Origin: Streptomyces sp. CB02959
Lineage (GTDB): Bacteria > Actinomycetota > Actinomycetes > Streptomycetales > Streptomycetaceae
DNA length: 64,000 bases
NCBI RefSeq assembly: GCF_002803155.1
Contig: NZ_NNBP01000006.1
Location: 62,001-126,000, forward strand
Direction: 5' to 3'
Below, piece by piece: positions 35,401 through 43,877 of the stretch. Position 1 is the first letter of the stretch, and each line of letters opens with the position of its first letter. Below the pieces are notes generated by a model, which did no database searches, had not been told where the DNA came from, and saw only the letters and a program-made list of their open reading frames with translations. Both the position numbers and the translations under genes were made by a program.

Positions 35401-35802
35401 GTCTACCAGCGGCACCGCGCACTGGCCGACCGGCTGATCCGGCCCGGCGAGACCGCCGGGGACACCGCCCGGCACGCCGCCCGGGCACTCGGCATGCCCG
35501 CCCTGGCGGACCTGTGGACGGAGTCGCCGGAGCCGCGGGCGTACGGGGAACTGCTGCGCGCCGCCCCGGAGGCGGACCGCGACGAGGCCGTCCTGTCCCT
35601 GCTGCACATCCGGCACAACCGGCTGTTCGGCATCGACCGGGCGGCGGAGGGCCGCGGCTACGCGGTGCTCCGGGGTGCGGTCCGGTCGCTGCGCGGCCGC
35701 CGGGCGCACGGGGTCGGACCCGGTGGTGCGCCACCGGACGGCACCGGCGGCCGGGCCCCGGCTCCGGACGGCGGCGCCGTCGCCGCGGGGGCGGCCCGAT
35801 GA
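32461..35802 (+). CDS. Full-length LanB lanthipeptide dehydratase
   Basis: A protein of about 1113 residues. Residues 1 to about 780 form the glutamylation (lantibiotic dehydratase N) domain: FEVREPVLVRMAS start, RYARRAGGRPTPFGLFAG (family mark), and the LPYLPRVRYGRVLTSPRRW region. Residues about 810-1085 are the elimination (SpaB C-terminal, thiopeptide-type) domain with WLFVKLYAD and WFFLRYRDPEPHLRLRF. It uses glutamyl-tRNA to activate Ser/Thr of the precursor, then eliminates glutamate. The GTG at 32461 has GGGGA upstream and gives a normal N terminus; GTG at 32422 is an alternative without a ribosome site. An Ala/Pro-rich linker joins the domains. The stop overlaps the lanC start (ATGA). 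Confidence 0.9.
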   Translation: MRPDLDVFEVREPVLVRMASTPRGRDDGRVDPGDPATGVRQLVGDPLLRQAVEVASGSLAHSLDRLDTADGAATLGRKRTLSAARTLTRYARRAGGRPTPFGLFAGVGRAHFGPAAKAELTGPGEVAARLDGGWLHRRVLDWLAVPEVRRRVDVVLNDLCVRRDGRLLLHSGEREASVRDNALVGVVRAEAARPVAYAALLDRLAARFPATAPERIDTLLAGLVQHGFLLTSLTPYRIDDALLDRIESALAGVVPGGSEGLRAVRAAATAYAAEPPGAGRRAWQALLAGVHRLDTAGEESGGTTAGGPDAAARRSGRRAPAPPAADGAGRPPVQVDLRLTGDFVLPEAIGAEVRRYAAAIWAMTPEWGTLAYMRDYRDRFIERYGTACAVPLADLVDPHRGLGLPPEYHEGGAVAPGSPGPGGGDADRARRTAVAELVQQAVLDGGDIELTDDDVARLAAAAGHAPGGRPPRTLELCFQVLADSPAALDRGDFLLLGSPHIGSWTAGATAGRFAAGTGLTGALSQLVGGQGEEADDVLPAQVELAPRDPRSLNIVQVPPLLPYRIPVGVADDRGDPHCLDWRTLLVAAGEDGLRLLHGPTGRQIAPVIPHMLALDTQAPPVARFLADLAAARPRVWSGWDWAGLDVLPYLPRVRYGRVLTSPRRWLAGRRLRDAARTPGAAAWEDGLHAWRRRNRVPDRLQIARNDQMFPIDLREPWDRSLLRAELTAVEPRFVLYEDLTADGRGLGWNSGHSTEIVVPLARAGRTGPSGPPATPRSAAAPEASPPARRAADAGAPAAAGPLRPAPTRVHLPGEDWLFVKLYADPAAHDALLADRLPALLAEVEAATDRWFFLRYRDPEPHLRLRFHGAPAELTGRVLPAVARHVRELIGSGAVRTMTLDAYRPETDRYGGPAAQAAAERLFRTDSRSALLQLRARRAGAATVPDEVLAAAGHAVLLDSLDDWDWCAWVDRMFTKGPDHEVYQRHRALADRLIRPGETAGDTARHAARALGMPALADLWTESPEPRAYGELLRAAPEADRDEAVLSLLHIRHNRLFGIDRAAEGRGYAVLRGAVRSLRGRRAHGVGPGGAPPDGTGGRAPAPDGGAVAAGAAR

Positions 35803-37205
35803 CCACCGCCGACCCGACCGCGACCCGCGCACGCACCGCCCTCCGCGACCGCGCCGGAGCCGTGTCGGCGGAGCTCCTCGACCGGCTCGCCGACCCGGCC
35901 GCCACCATGGCCGCGACCCGGATACCCGCCGAAGCGGCCGACGACGGCCGCCCCGAGGGCATCTGGGCGGAACTGACCCTCGGCAGCGGCAGCCCCGGCC
36001 TCTCCCTCGCATTCAGCGGCGGCACCGGGCCGGCCACCGACCGCCCGGCCCGCGCACACCGCTACCTCGCCGTCGCGACCCGGGCAGCGGCCGACGGCGG
36101 CACCGTTCCGAGCGGGATCTTCAAGGGCCCCGGGGCACTGGCCTGCGCGGTCCTCGTCGCCCACCGCGCCACCGGCGGCTACGTCTCCGCGCTCCAACGG
36201 CTCGACGCGTACCAGCGCGACCTGGTCCGCACCGCACTGCCCGACGTCCCCGACGGCCCGCTGACCACCATCGGGCACTACGAGGTGGTCCGCGGGATGA
36301 CCGGCGTCGGCCGCTACCTCCTCGCCCGCGCCGACACCTGCACCGACGAACTCACCGCCGTCCTGGGCTACTTGACGCGGCTGGCGCTCGGGGACGTCGC
36401 CCACCCCCAGGGCCACCGGGTGCCGCGCTGGTGGGCCCTCGACGCCCCGCGGATCGGCGCCGAGGCCACGCTCCCCGGTGGGCACCTCAACCTCGGCCTG
36501 TCACACGGTGTGGCGGGGCCGCTGGCACTGCTCTCCCTCGCCTGGCAGCAGGGCGTCCGGCTACCGGGTCAGCGGGACGCCATCGCATCCGCGGCCGACC
36601 TGCTGACGCGGTGGGCGGTGCGGGACGCGCACGGGGTGTACTGGCCGGGCCATCTCAGCCTCGCCCAATGGCTGGCCGGCCCCGAGGCGTACGCCGAACC
36701 GGCCGGCTGGCCCTCCTGGTGCTACGGCGCACCGGGCGTCTCCCGCGCCCTCCAACTGGCGGGACGCGCCCTCGGCAGACCGGACTGGACCGCACTGGCC
36801 ACGGCTTCGGTCGAACGGCTGCTGGCGCTCCCCCTGGACCAGTGGGGCGTCACCGACCACGCGCTCTGCCACGGCTGGGCCGGCGCGCTGCACCAACTCG
36901 GCCGGCTGGCCGAGGACTTCACGGTCGGCGACCACGAGGCACCCGCCGCCCGCCGCACCGGCGGGCACGCGCACCGCGCGCTCACCGACCGCCTCGCGGT
37001 CCGGCGGGACGAGGTGGCGACCCGCCTCCTCGACGCCTTCCGGCCCGACGCGCCCTTCGGCTACCGCTTCACCATGACGCGGGTGCCGTTCGCCTCCGAC
37101 GTCTCCGGCTATCTGGACGGCGCGGCGGGCGTCGCCCTGGCCCTGGACGCCTATGCGACGGGCGGCGCCACCACGGGCTGGGACCTGCCGCTGCTGCTGT
37201 CCTGA
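35799..37205 (+). CDS. LanC-like lanthionine cyclase
   Basis: A 468-residue protein translationally coupled to lanB. LanC fold marks: LNLGLSHGVAGPLALL with the catalytic His236, the first zinc Cys308 in WCYGAPGV, and Cys357-His358 in CHGWAGALHQL, completing the Cys-Cys-His zinc site. It adds precursor Cys thiols to dehydroalanine/dehydrobutyrine, closing the lanthionine rings. Length is slightly above NisC, with an extra N-terminal stretch of about 50 residues. Ends the operon; a terminator hairpin follows. Confidence 0.9.
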   Translation: MTTADPTATRARTALRDRAGAVSAELLDRLADPAATMAATRIPAEAADDGRPEGIWAELTLGSGSPGLSLAFSGGTGPATDRPARAHRYLAVATRAAADGGTVPSGIFKGPGALACAVLVAHRATGGYVSALQRLDAYQRDLVRTALPDVPDGPLTTIGHYEVVRGMTGVGRYLLARADTCTDELTAVLGYLTRLALGDVAHPQGHRVPRWWALDAPRIGAEATLPGGHLNLGLSHGVAGPLALLSLAWQQGVRLPGQRDAIASAADLLTRWAVRDAHGVYWPGHLSLAQWLAGPEAYAEPAGWPSWCYGAPGVSRALQLAGRALGRPDWTALATASVERLLALPLDQWGVTDHALCHGWAGALHQLGRLAEDFTVGDHEAPAARRTGGHAHRALTDRLAVRRDEVATRLLDAFRPDAPFGYRFTMTRVPFASDVSGYLDGAAGVALALDAYATGGATTGWDLPLLLS

Positions 37206-37218
37206 GCCCCCCGCCCCG

Positions 37219-37258
37219 GGCGGTCCGCGCCCGCTGTGCGGGGGCGCCGCGGACCGCC
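37219..37258 (+). terminator. Terminator after lanC
   Basis: Arms GGCGGTCCGCG (37219-37229) and CGCGGACCGCC (37248-37258) with an inner stem CCCGC/GCGGG around TGT. It closes the lanthipeptide operon. The remaining 282 bases up to the dehydrogenase gene show no supported gene and presumably hold its promoter. Confidence 0.7.
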
Positions 37259-37540
37259 GTCGCCGCTCGGCGCGCGTGATCGGCCCGGAGCTGCTGTGCT
37301 GGTTCAAGGAGGCCGTTGCACCGGCAGCCGACGGCGCCGGCAGGTATCCGAGCCGCACGTACGCGGGAGCACGGACACGGGAGACACGTACACGGGAAGC
37401 GCGCAGGGAAGCCGGGGCGGACCCGACGCGGGGAACGGCCGCCACGCGGGCCAGCGGGCACGCGGCGGAGCGGGTCCCCGGCGTGCGGGAGCCGGTACGA
37501 GGCGCCGCCGCACCGGCTCGCGCAGGTGGGAGAGGTCCAG

Positions 37541-38581
37541 ATGAGCAGCTACCGAGTCGCGCAGGTCGGCGCCGCCGGCGCGCCCTTCGAGATCGTCGAA
37601 CGTGAGGTGCCGCGGCCGGGTCCCGGGCACGTGCGGATCGCCGTGGACGCCTGCGGGATCTGTCACAGCGACGCCATGTTCGTCGGCGGCGCGCTGCCGG
37701 ACATCTCCTTCCCCCTGGTCACCGGCCATGAGATCGCCGGGCGCATCGCGGAGGTCGGCGAGGGCACGGACAGCCACTGGAAGGTCGGCGAGCGGGTCGC
37801 GGTGGGCTGGTTCGGCGGCAGCTGCCACCACTGCACCGCCTGCCGGCAGGGCGACTTCATCGTGTGCGAGCAGCTGAAGGTGCCGGGCTGGGCGTACGAC
37901 GGCGGGTTCGGCGAATCGGTGATCGCCCCGGCCGACGCGCTGGCGCGGATCCCCGACGGCCTGGCCGCGGCCGACGCGGGGCCGATGGCCTGCGCCGGGG
38001 TCACCACCTACAACGGGCTGCGGCGCAGCCCGGCCCGGCCCGGCGATCTGGTCGCCGTACTCGGCCTCGGCGGCCTGGGGCACCTGGGCGTGCGGTTCGC
38101 CACCGCGATGGGTTTCGAGACGGTCGCGATCGCCCGCGGCGCCGACAAGGCGGACTTCGCCAAGCAGCTCGGTGCGCACCACTACATCGACAGCACCGCC
38201 GGAACGTCCGTCGCGGACGCGCTCCAGTCCCTCGGCGGCGCCCGGGTGGTGCTGGCCACCGCCGCCAACTCCGCCGCCATCTCCGCGACCGTGGACGGTC
38301 TGACGCACCGCGGCGAGCTGGTGGTCATCGGCGCGGACACCGAACCGCTGGCGATCAACCCGACCCAGCTGCTGATGCGCGCCCGGGTCGTCCGCGGCCA
38401 CCCGTCCGGCACCGCGCAGGACGTCCAGGACGCCATGGAGTTCTGCGTGCTCCAGGGGATCCGCCCGATGATCGAGACGATGCCGCTGAACGACGTCAAC
38501 GAGGCGTACGGGAAGATGCTCGCCGGGACGGCCCGGTTCCGGATGGTGCTCACCCACACGGAAGCCGGACGCGCGCACTGA
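37541..38581 (+). CDS. Zinc-dependent alcohol dehydrogenase
   Basis: A 346-residue medium-chain dehydrogenase/reductase. Catalytic zinc ligands lie in CGICHSD (Cys38, with Cys41 nearby) and GHE (His63, Glu64). The structural zinc is held by Cys95, Cys98, Cys101 and Cys109. The NAD(P)-binding GLGGLGHLG motif is at about residues 174-182. It oxidises alcohols or reduces aldehydes; the CAGVTTYNGLRRS block matches the YahK/AdhP group. The ATG at 37541 has GGGAGAGG 4 bases upstream. It is separate from the lanthipeptide operon by a terminator. Confidence 0.9.
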   Translation: MSSYRVAQVGAAGAPFEIVEREVPRPGPGHVRIAVDACGICHSDAMFVGGALPDISFPLVTGHEIAGRIAEVGEGTDSHWKVGERVAVGWFGGSCHHCTACRQGDFIVCEQLKVPGWAYDGGFGESVIAPADALARIPDGLAAADAGPMACAGVTTYNGLRRSPARPGDLVAVLGLGGLGHLGVRFATAMGFETVAIARGADKADFAKQLGAHHYIDSTAGTSVADALQSLGGARVVLATAANSAAISATVDGLTHRGELVVIGADTEPLAINPTQLLMRARVVRGHPSGTAQDVQDAMEFCVLQGIRPMIETMPLNDVNEAYGKMLAGTARFRMVLTHTEAGRAH

Positions 38582-38649
38582 CACCGGGCGTCCGTGCCCG
38601 GGTGGTCCTCCGACCGTCCCGTCCCCCGGAGCCCTCGCGGTCGGCGCCG

Positions 38650-39606
38650 TCACGCCCCCGTGCGAAATGCCCGACGGTAGGCCCCCGGTGTCGTCCCCAG
38701 CGCGCGGAGGAAGCGCCTCCGCAGGTTGGTGGCCGAGGAGAGGCCGACGCGGCGGGCGACGGCGTCCAAGGGGAGGTCGGTGGACTCCAGTAGCTCCCGG
38801 GACGCGGCGATGCGCTGGGCGAGCAGCCACTGCCCGGGGCTCGCACCGAGCTGGTCGGCGAACCGGCGGGCGAGCGTGCGCGCCGATACGCCCTCGTGCG
38901 CGGCCAGTTCCTCGACCGGGAGCGGTTCGTCGAGCCGTGCGGTCATCCACTCCAGGAGGGGCGCCAGCGAGCCGTCCATCTGGACGGGGCGCGGTGGCGC
39001 CGTGTACTGGAGCTGGCCGCCTTCCCGGTGCGGTGGCATGACCATGCTCCGGGCGACCTGTGCGGCGTAGCCGGCCCCGTGGTCGGCGCGGACCAGGTGC
39101 AGGCAGAGGTCGATGCCCGCTCCGGAGCCCGCGCTGGTGGCGACGTCGCCGTGGTCCACGTACAGCACGTCCGGGTCCACCTGGACGGCCGGGAAGAGTT
39201 CGGCCAGTTGGCCGGCGCGGGCCCAGTGGGTGGTCGCCCGCCGCCCGTCCAGCAGCCCGGCGTGCGCCAGCGCGAACGCACCGGAGCAGATGCTGACCAG
39301 CCGCGCCCCCCGCTCGTGCGCCCGGCGCAGGGCGCGGACGACGGCGGGTGCGGGCGGCTCCTCGGGAGGCAGCCACCCGGGGATGACGACGGTGTCCGCG
39401 CCGTCCAGCGCGGCCAGCCCGTCCGGCACGAGCATGTCGTACCCCGCGAGGGTGGCCACCGGGCCCGGCCGTTCCGTGCACACCCCGAAGGCGTACCGGA
39501 CCGGGACCCCGCGCCGCTCGATACCGAACACCTCTGCCGCACAGCCGAGTTCGAAGGTCGATTGCGGTGTGCGGACGAGCGCGACCACACGATGGACGGC
39601 AGACAT
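38650..39606 (-). CDS. AraC-family regulator with DJ-1/PfpI-like domain
   Basis: A 318-residue regulator of the FtrA/GlxA type. The N-terminal half is a class I glutamine-amidotransferase-like domain (FELGCAAEVFGIERRG; VSICSGAFALAHAGLLDGR with the nucleophile-elbow Cys), used here for ligand sensing. The C-terminal 100 residues are an AraC DNA-binding domain with two HTHs (LAAHEGVSARTLARRFADQL and ARRVGLSSATNLRRRFLRAL). Start at 39606 (MSAVHRVVALV); there is no ribosome site, which may mean a leaderless transcript. Divergent from the cupin gene 70 bases away, its probable target. Confidence 0.88.
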   Translation of the reverse strand: MSAVHRVVALVRTPQSTFELGCAAEVFGIERRGVPVRYAFGVCTERPGPVATLAGYDMLVPDGLAALDGADTVVIPGWLPPEEPPAPAVVRALRRAHERGARLVSICSGAFALAHAGLLDGRRATTHWARAGQLAELFPAVQVDPDVLYVDHGDVATSAGSGAGIDLCLHLVRADHGAGYAAQVARSMVMPPHREGGQLQYTAPPRPVQMDGSLAPLLEWMTARLDEPLPVEELAAHEGVSARTLARRFADQLGASPGQWLLAQRIAASRELLESTDLPLDAVARRVGLSSATNLRRRFLRALGTTPGAYRRAFRTGA

Positions 39607-39676
39607 GACAGGAAAGTACCTCAGGATGTCTTTTCTGACACTCGGCCGGTCGGCACCGTTCCACGAGGCTGTCCCC

Positions 39677-40021
39677 ATGGCAACGAAAGAGAACACGGAC
39701 GACGCGATGGCCGGTTACGTGTGGTCCGCCGTGGCGGACGCACCGGTGCGCGAACTGTTTCCCGGCATCCGGCTGCGTCCGCTGTGGAGCGGGGAGAACG
39801 GCGCCAAGGCCCAGGTCGTGGAGCTCGACCCGGACACCTCCTGGGAGGGCATAGACGTGCACGAGCCGGGCCCCGAGGAGGTGTTCGTGGTCTCGGGCGT
39901 CTTCAACGACGGCGAACGGGACTACCCGGCCGGCTCGTTCATCCACGCACCCGCCGGCTCCTGGCACGTCCCGCAGACGAAGACGGGGTGCACGCTGTTC
40001 GTGTTCTACCCGGAGGGGTAG
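39677..40021 (+). CDS. Cupin-domain protein (ChrR-like)
   Basis: A 114-residue single-domain cupin starting MATKENTDDAM. The first cupin motif is degenerate (DVHEPGPEEVFVVSGVFND, with His and Glu retained) and the second is PAGSWHVPQTKTG (His). The arrangement resembles the metal-binding cupin of ChrR anti-sigma factors and acetylacetone-cleaving enzymes. It might bind a metal or small acid; substrate unknown. Divergent from the AraC-type regulator, which suggests inducible control. Confidence 0.75.
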   Translation: MATKENTDDAMAGYVWSAVADAPVRELFPGIRLRPLWSGENGAKAQVVELDPDTSWEGIDVHEPGPEEVFVVSGVFNDGERDYPAGSFIHAPAGSWHVPQTKTGCTLFVFYPEG

Positions 40022-40572
40022 CGCCCCAGGGGCGCCCCCGAGCGGCGGAACGAGCTACGGAGCGGCGCCCTGCGGGAGGACGCCCGTCACCACCCGACGA
40101 CCAGCAGCCCCGCCCGCCGCCCCACCCGACATCCCAACGCCCCGGCATCCCGACATCCGTCCAAGCCGCCGTCCGAGCCGTCGCTCGGACGGCGGCTCCG
40201 TCGTGTTCGCCGCACACCGGTGACACCAGTGGCGTCAAGCATGGCGCCACAAGGTGCCGCACATGACACCATCGGCACCACCGAGACGCCACCACCGCAT
40301 ACCCCAGTCACCGCAACCCTTTTACGGCCCTCCGGGCGCCACTCCACACACCCCCGGAGCGCCGGGCGAAACACCCACCGACGCACCGATCGACACCATC
40401 ACGACACACACATGACGCCACGACGCTCGCCATGGCACCAAACATGTGCCACTATGGCGCCATGGACCTGACGCCCTACGTCGGCACCTTCCGGCACGGC
40501 CACGCGGCCGCCTCGTACACGGCGACACGTCCCTCGCAGACGCATCCCCATCCCGAGAACGGACCTGCCGTC
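40022..40572 (+). promoter_or_regulatory. Long upstream region of the DrrAB-like operon with palindromes
   Basis: No gene is supported in these 551 bases. TGGCGCCA occurs at 40242-40249 and 40455-40462, and the inverted repeat TGGCACcaaacatGTGCCA lies at 40433-40451. Several half sites (GGTGCC, GGCACC, GGCGTC) lie between. The cluster sits just before the transporter start and may bind a dimeric repressor encoded elsewhere, since no regulator gene adjoins the operon. An in-frame ATG at 40462 gives an alternative, longer transporter. Confidence 0.4.
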
Positions 40573-41622
40573 ATGGCACGTATGACCGCGGCGCCAGCCG
40601 CCACGAACCGGACCGCACCCGCCCCGACCCCCACCCGCCCCGCGGCGATCTCGGCCGTCGGGCTGGCCAAGTCCTACGGCGACAAGGTGGTGCTCGACGG
40701 GATCGACCTGACCGTCCCCGAGGGCACGATCTTCGCCCTGCTGGGGCCGAACGGCGCCGGCAAGACCACCACCGTCCAGATCCTCTCCACCCTCATCCCG
40801 GCCTCCGGCGGCCAGGTGCGGGTGGCCGGCCACGACGTCTCCCGCGATCCCGACGCGGTACGCACCGTGATCGGCGTGACCGGCCAGTTCGCGGCGCTGG
40901 ACAACCTCCTCAACGCCCGGGAGAACCTCCTCCTGATGGCGGATCTGTACCATCTCGACCGCCGCGAAGGCCGCCGGCGGATCACCGAACTGCTCCGCCG
41001 CTTCGACCTCACCGATGCGGCGGACAAACCGGTCGCCACCTTCTCGGGCGGTATGCGCCGCAAGCTCGACCTCGCCATGACCCTGGTCGGCGATCCGCGG
41101 ATCATCTTCCTCGACGAACCGACCACCGGACTCGATCCGCGCAGCCGGCGGACGATGCAGGAGATCATCCGCAGCCTGGTCGACGACGACGGCGTCACCA
41201 TCTTCCTGACCACCCAGTACCTGGAGGAGGCCGACCAACTCGCCGACCGCATCGCCCTCCTGGACCACGGCAAGCTGGTCGCCGAGGGCACCGCGGACGA
41301 ACTCAAGCGCCGGATGCCCGGCGGTCATCTCCGCCTCCGGTTCGCCGACCTGCACGGCCTGGAAACCGCGGCCGCCCTCTTCGGCACCGCCACGCCCGAC
41401 CGTGACGCGCTCACCCTGCGGATCCCCGGCGACGGCCGGATCCCCACCGTGCGCGCCGTTCTCGACGCCCTGGACGCCGCGTCGGTCGAGGCCGCGTCCC
41501 TCACCGTGCACACCCCCGACCTCGACGACGTCTTCCTCACCCTCACCGGCCGGCCGCAGCAGGGGCAGCGGTCCGCGCAGTCACCCCAGTCGCCCACCGC
41601 CCGGACGGAGCAGGACCGATGA
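40573..41622 (+). CDS. DrrA-like ABC exporter ATPase
   Basis: A 349-residue ATPase with Walker A GPNGAGKTTT (about residue 60), signature FSGGMRRKLDLA, Walker B IIFLDEPTTGLDP and switch-region FLTTQYLEEADQLADRI. The pattern and the C-terminal extension ending DDVFLTLTGR are those of the daunorubicin-resistance DrrA family, which drives drug export with a small DrrB permease. The start at 40573 (MARMTAAPA) is chosen because upstream residues are unlike the family. Its stop overlaps the permease start (ATGA). Confidence 0.88.
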   Translation: MARMTAAPAATNRTAPAPTPTRPAAISAVGLAKSYGDKVVLDGIDLTVPEGTIFALLGPNGAGKTTTVQILSTLIPASGGQVRVAGHDVSRDPDAVRTVIGVTGQFAALDNLLNARENLLLMADLYHLDRREGRRRITELLRRFDLTDAADKPVATFSGGMRRKLDLAMTLVGDPRIIFLDEPTTGLDPRSRRTMQEIIRSLVDDDGVTIFLTTQYLEEADQLADRIALLDHGKLVAEGTADELKRRMPGGHLRLRFADLHGLETAAALFGTATPDRDALTLRIPGDGRIPTVRAVLDALDAASVEAASLTVHTPDLDDVFLTLTGRPQQGQRSAQSPQSPTARTEQDR

Positions 41623-42416
41623 GCACCCCCTCGTACGCGCTGCGCGACTCGATGACGATGCTGCGGCGCAACCTCAAGCACGCACAGCGCTATCCGTCCA
41701 TGACGATCTCGGTCGTCGCCATGCCGATCCTGATGCTGCTGCTGTTCGTCTACGTCTTCGGCGGCGCGCTCGGCAACGGCATCGGCGGCGCGTCCGCGGC
41801 CAACGGCCATGGCGGGTACGTCAATTACGTCGCGCCGGGAATCATTCTGATGGCGGCGACGTCGGGAGCGGTCGCCACCGCGGTGTCCGTGTGCACCGAT
41901 ATGACCGAAGGGATCATCAACCGCTTCCGCACCATGGCGATCTCCCGCGGTTCGGTGCTCACAGGGCATGTGGTCGGCAGCGTCATCCAGACCATGCTCA
42001 GCCTGGTCCTGGTCATCGGGGTCGCACTGGCGGTGGGCTTCCGGCCGCACGCCACACCGCTCGGCTGGATCGCCGCGATCGGCCTGCTCGCCCTGCTCGC
42101 CTTCGGCCTCACCTGGCTGGCGGCCGCGATGGGCCTGGTGGCCAAGACCGTCGAATCGGCGAGCAACGCTCCGATGCCGCTGACCTTCCTGCCCTTCCTG
42201 GGCAGCGCCTTCGTCCCGCCGGAGTCCATGCCGGCCGGAATCCGCTGGTTCGCCGAGTACCAGCCCTTCACGCCGATCAACGAGACCCTGCGGGGCCTGC
42301 TGATGGGCACACCAATCGGCAACAGCGCCCTGGCCGCCGTCGCCTGGTGCGTCGGCCTCGCCCTGGCCGGCTACCTGTGGGCGCGCGCCGCCTTCCGCCG
42401 CAGCGTCCAGCGCTGA
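41619..42416 (+). CDS. DrrB-like ABC-2 permease
   Basis: A 265-residue ABC-2 type permease with six membrane helices. Characteristic stretches are [20 protein letters not shown], the central [16 protein letters not shown] and [14 protein letters not shown], and the end [15 protein letters not shown]. It forms the export channel with the overlapping DrrA-like ATPase. A P450 gene follows by 118 bases, so the exporter may remove a compound modified by that enzyme, though this is inference. Confidence 0.88.
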   Translation: MSTPSYALRDSMTMLRRNLKHAQRYPSMTISVVAMPILMLLLFVYVFGGALGNGIGGASAANGHGGYVNYVAPGIILMAATSGAVATAVSVCTDMTEGIINRFRTMAISRGSVLTGHVVGSVIQTMLSLVLVIGVALAVGFRPHATPLGWIAAIGLLALLAFGLTWLAAAMGLVAKTVESASNAPMPLTFLPFLGSAFVPPESMPAGIRWFAEYQPFTPINETLRGLLMGTPIGNSALAAVAWCVGLALAGYLWARAAFRRSVQR

Positions 42417-42534
42417 CCCGGCAGCTCCGCCCCGCCGCACGGCCCCTCGTCCCGAAGCCGCGCGGCCCCTCGCACCACACCACGATCACTCTCAGCCATC
42501 GCCCAATCGCCTTATGCAATGGAGGACTTGCACC

Positions 42535-43803
42535 ATGTCGCACGAATCCTCGGCATCCGCGAACCCTGCGCGGCCCGCGGCCCCCTCGTCCGCGGAGACC
42601 GGACGGCAGGAGCCGGAGCCGCTCACCGAACTGCCGCTCACCCGCCCCGAGGGATGCCCCTTCGATCCGCCCGCCGAGCTGGCCGGACTCCGCGCGGAGC
42701 AGCCGCTGCGCCGGATGCGGTACCCCGACGGGCACCTCGGCTGGCTGGCCACCGGGCACGCGGTGGCCCGCGCGGTGGCCGCCGACCCCCGCTTCAGTTC
42801 GCGCTACGAGCTGATGCACATACCGTTCCCGGGCATGGCGGACGCGACGCTTCCGCCGGCCCCGGTCGGCGACCTCACCGGCATCGACCCGCCCCACCAC
42901 ACCCGCTACCGCCGGCTGCTCATGGGGAAGTTCACGGTCCGCCGGATGCGCGAGCTGACCTCGCGCGTCGAGCAGATCACCGCCGAGCACCTGGACGCCA
43001 TGGAGCGCCAGGGCCCGCCGGTCGACCTGGTCACGGCGTACGCACACCCCGTCCCCGCGTTGATGATCTGCGAACTGCTCGGTGTGCCCTACGCCGACCG
43101 CGAGCGCTTCCAGCACCACGTCACGGCGATGACCGACACGAACGGGACGCTGGAGGACCAGTACGCCGCCATGGCCGCGCTCCAGGAGTTCGTCGGGGAA
43201 CTGGTGCTCGCCAAGCGCGCCCGGCCCACCGACGATCTGCTCAGCGACCTGACCGGCTCCGATCTCACCGATGAGGAACTGGCGGGCATTGGCAGCTTCC
43301 TGCTGAGCGCGGGCCTGGACACCACCTCCAACATGATCGGCCTCGGCACCTTCGCCCTGCTGACCAACCCCCGGCAGGCCGCCGCCCTGCGCGCCGACCG
43401 CGACCTCGCCGACGGGGCGGTGGAGGAGCTGATGCGCTACCTCACCATCGCCCACACAGGGGTGCGGGCGGCGCTGGAGGACGTCGAGCTGGACGGACAG
43501 CTGATCAAGGCCGGCGAGTCGGTCACCGTGTCACTCCAGGCCGCCAACCGCGACCCGGAGCGCTTCCCGGACCCCGACCACCTGGACCTGCGGCGCAAGG
43601 CCACCGGCCATCTGGCGTTCGGCCACGGCATCCACCAGTGCCTGGGCCAGCAGCTGGCCCGCATCGAAATGCGGGTGGCCTTCCCCGCGCTGCTGAACCG
43701 CTTCCCGACGCTGCGCCTGGCCGTACCGCCGGAGGAGGTGCCGCTGCGCACCGACCCGACGATGCACGGTGTGCAGCGGCTCCCCGTCACCTGGGACGCG
43801 TAG
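42535..43803 (+). CDS. Cytochrome P450 (CYP107-like)
   Basis: A 422-residue bacterial class I P450. The I-helix oxygen-binding motif is AGLDTTSN, the E-x-x-R pair is in EELMRYL, and the haem-ligand Cys369 lies in [15 protein letters not shown]. It needs an external ferredoxin and reductase; none is adjacent. The ATG at 42535 has GGAGG 9 bases upstream. CYP107-type enzymes oxidise macrolides and other natural products; substrate unknown. Its place after a drug-exporter operon hints at detoxification or tailoring. Confidence 0.9.
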   Translation: MSHESSASANPARPAAPSSAETGRQEPEPLTELPLTRPEGCPFDPPAELAGLRAEQPLRRMRYPDGHLGWLATGHAVARAVAADPRFSSRYELMHIPFPGMADATLPPAPVGDLTGIDPPHHTRYRRLLMGKFTVRRMRELTSRVEQITAEHLDAMERQGPPVDLVTAYAHPVPALMICELLGVPYADRERFQHHVTAMTDTNGTLEDQYAAMAALQEFVGELVLAKRARPTDDLLSDLTGSDLTDEELAGIGSFLLSAGLDTTSNMIGLGTFALLTNPRQAAALRADRDLADGAVEELMRYLTIAHTGVRAALEDVELDGQLIKAGESVTVSLQAANRDPERFPDPDHLDLRRKATGHLAFGHGIHQCLGQQLARIEMRVAFPALLNRFPTLRLAVPPEEVPLRTDPTMHGVQRLPVTWDA

Positions 43804-43877
43804 CGGCGCCGCCCGGAGGCCCGGCGGGAACCGCACGGAAAGCCCGCAGGCCCCGCCGCAGCCCCGCCGGACACCCG

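Noticed and set aside
32203..37205. Assignment of the RiPP operon as a thiopeptide cluster
   Set aside because: There is no cyclodehydratase/dehydrogenase pair or pyridine synthase; LanB is full length with both domains and LanC is present, so a lanthipeptide is the simpler reading.
32203..37205. FxLD-system methyltransferase expected with this precursor type
   Set aside because: No isoaspartate methyltransferase-like gene is found on either side, so the FxLD label stays tentative.
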